Assembly (NCBI RefSeq): GCF_000761245.1
Contig: NZ_AWOR01000044.1
Location: forward strand, 1-64,000
Source: Comamonas testosteroni
GTDB lineage: Bacteria; Pseudomonadota; Gammaproteobacteria; Burkholderiales; Burkholderiaceae_C
Reading direction: 5' to 3'
Length of the DNA: 64,000 nucleotides
Shown here: one piece after another, positions 62,712-64,000 of the stretch
Numbering within the stretch: the stretch's first letter is position 1
How the letters are laid out: the number at the start of each line of letters is the position of its first letter
Made by a program: the position numbers and the translations under genes
The notes under the pieces: generated by a model
Database searches by the model: none
The model's input: the letters and a program-made list of their open reading frames with translations, nothing else
What the model was told of the DNA's origin: nothing

Positions 62712-63677
62712 ATGACTCCCTCACTCTCACTTGCCGTGGCCGCCGACGATGCGCCCGCCACGCCGCGTCCACATCTCCAGCAATTGATCGACCAGGCCCG
62801 GGCCCGCGGCCCGATTCCCGTGGCCGTGGCCTACCCCTGCGATGCCAGCTCTTTGCAGGCAGCCATGCAAGCGGCGGAAGCCGGCCTGATCAGGCCCTTG
62901 CTGGTAGGACCGCGCCAGCGTATCGAAGCCGCGGCCCGCTCTGCGGGTCTCGATCTGTCTGCCGCCGAGATCCACTCCACGGCGGACGACCCTCGCATCG
63001 CCGCGGCCCAGGCCGCAGCGCTGTGCCGCGATGGCCAGGCCCGGTCCCTGATGAAGGGCAGCCTGCACAGCGACGATCTGCTGGGCGCGGCCGTGGCACG
63101 CGAAGCCGGTCTGCGCGGCAGCCGCCGGGCCAGTCACGTCTTCATCATGGACATCCCGGGCTACGACCGCCCTCTGCTGATGACCGACTGCGTGGTCAAC
63201 ATCTTCCCCAGCCTGATGGAAAAGCGCGACATCGCCCAGAATGCGGTCGATCTGGCCCATGCCATCGGCATAGCCCAGCCACGCGTGGCCCTGCTGTCGG
63301 CCGTGGAGACCGTCAACCCTGCCATTCCCGGCACCATCGATGCGGCAGCCCTGTGCAAGATGGCCGACCGCGGCCAGATCACGGGCGGCATCTTTGATGG
63401 TCCACTGGCCTACGACAACGCCATCTCCCTGCACTCGGCGCACAACAAGGGCATCGTCTCCGATGTCGCCGGTCGCCCCGATATCTTGCTGGCCCCCAAC
63501 CTGGAAGCCGGCAACATGATCTACAAGCAGCTGGTCTACATGGCCAACGCCGAATGCGCGGGCCTGGTTCTGGGCATGCGCGTGCCCATCGTGCTGACCA
63601 GCCGCTCCGACTCCGTGGCCAGCCGCATCGCTTCATGCGCCCTGGCCGTGCTGGCCAGCGCAGGGATGCAGGCCTAA
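62712..63677 (+). CDS. pta: Phosphate acetyltransferase
   Basis: 321 residues, the short Pta form typical of xsc clusters. It has VAVAYPCDASSLQAAMQAAEAGLIRPLLVGP, MKGSLHSDDLLGAAV, DCVVNIFP, AHNKGIVSDVAGRPDILLAPNLEAGNMIYKQLVYMANAECAGLVLG and PIVLTSRSDS. It turns acetyl phosphate from Xsc into acetyl-CoA. AGGAG lies 6 nt before ATG 62712; the upstream frame runs through the repeat and is not coding. Confidence 0.93.
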   Translation: MTPSLSLAVAADDAPATPRPHLQQLIDQARARGPIPVAVAYPCDASSLQAAMQAAEAGLIRPLLVGPRQRIEAAARSAGLDLSAAEIHSTADDPRIAAAQAAALCRDGQARSLMKGSLHSDDLLGAAVAREAGLRGSRRASHVFIMDIPGYDRPLLMTDCVVNIFPSLMEKRDIAQNAVDLAHAIGIAQPRVALLSAVETVNPAIPGTIDAAALCKMADRGQITGGIFDGPLAYDNAISLHSAHNKGIVSDVAGRPDILLAPNLEAGNMIYKQLVYMANAECAGLVLGMRVPIVLTSRSDSVASRIASCALAVLASAGMQA

Positions 63678-63778
63678 AGCAAGACCTGACCAAGGCCCGG
63701 CCTGGACACTGCTGTGTCCAGGCCTTTCTGCCAAACGCCTATCTCCCGCAGATGCCAGAAACGCAGATGCCAGAAACG

Positions 63779-63814
63779 AAAAAGCCTCAGAGTATTTTTA
63801 CTCTGAGGCTTAAC
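63779..63814 (-). terminator. Terminator of the distal tRNA-Arg/tRNA-Ser unit
   Basis: AAGCCTCAGAGTA and TACTCTGAGGCTT arms around TTTT, with the T run on the minus strand. The stem resembles that of the trio but its loop-side bases differ. Confidence 0.85.
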
Positions 63815-63817
63815 GTT

Positions 63818-63894
63818 TGGTGCGGCTGGCAGGAATCGAACCCACGACCCCTTGGTTCGTAGCCAAGTACTCTATCCAGCTGAGCTACAGCCGC
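63818..63894 (-). tRNA. tRNA-Arg(ACG), fourth copy
   Basis: The same 77-nt sequence with CCA as the trio 16 kb away. Here it follows tRNA-Ser on the same strand with a 2-bp gap and is probably processed from a common transcript. Confidence 0.97.
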
Positions 63895-63896
63895 AT

Positions 63897-63986
<90 letters not shown>

Positions 63987-64000
63987 TGTGTCGAAGCGTC

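Overview
The window looks like chromosome of a Comamonadaceae bacterium (Burkholderiales), closest in style to Comamonas or Delftia. I base this on high GC, Bug-type solute receptors, the gmk-rpoZ-spoT order, a GC-rich repeat placed directly after stop codons, and the gene families present. The species is an inference; no database was searched. There is no phage, integrase, transposase or CRISPR array.

Layout. (1) 1-11976, all on the minus strand: a beta-oxidation operon of the pimeloyl-CoA (pim) type, with a bifunctional hydratase/3-hydroxyacyl-CoA dehydrogenase, a thiolase, two acyl-CoA dehydrogenases, an enoyl-CoA hydratase and a CaiB-type CoA-transferase. Two Bug receptors, a nitronate monooxygenase and the first codons of etfB follow. 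A LysR regulator (12089-13006) diverges from it across a perfect palindrome. (2) 13062-17919: AraC regulator, TauD-family dioxygenase with a perfect FNR/ANR box between them, a BKACE (DUF849) enzyme and a VOC protein. (3) 18424-23888: molybdenum hydroxylase operon (2Fe-2S subunit, Tat-exported Mo subunit, triheme cytochrome c, XdhC). (4) 23900-31325: racemase/AraC pair, secreted nuclease, an EF-hand membrane protein, a GntR/UTRA regulator and 3-hydroxybutyrate dehydrogenase. (5) 31444-34653: fumarylacetoacetase, a SPOR protein and an I78-type lipoprotein. (6) 34669-40481: an exported transglutaminase-like gene lying between a broken hemW copy and intact hemW, then rdgB and a PP2C phosphatase/Ser-Thr kinase pair. 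(7) 40556-47519: yicC, gmk, rpoZ, spoT, an MltB-type transglycosylase, greB, and three tRNA-Arg(ACG) genes in exact 224-bp tandem repeats. (8) 47796-63677: a taurine dissimilation locus. (9) 63818-63986: a fourth tRNA-Arg(ACG) and tRNA-Ser(CGA).

The taurine locus is the most coherent system. TauABC would import taurine; TauX/TauY (taurine dehydrogenase) would deaminate it to sulfoacetaldehyde; Xsc converts that to acetyl phosphate and sulfite; Pta makes acetyl-CoA. A MocR-family regulator (TauR-like) and an IclR regulator lie within it. The promoters of tauX, tauY and tauA share one bipartite direct repeat: half-sites 23 bp apart and a -10-like hexamer 30-31 bp after the second half. This points to one TauR-type regulon. 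The IclR gene heads an overlapping operon with cobS and cobT homologues (AAA+ ATPase and VWA protein of aerobic cobaltochelatase). They sit between tauABC and xsc with no cobN in the window, and their role there is unexplained. This is the best candidate for something undescribed.

Two interspersed repeat families run through the window: seven copies of a ~80-105 bp GC-rich hairpin element directly after stop codons, and at least three copies of a nested AT-richer inverted repeat.
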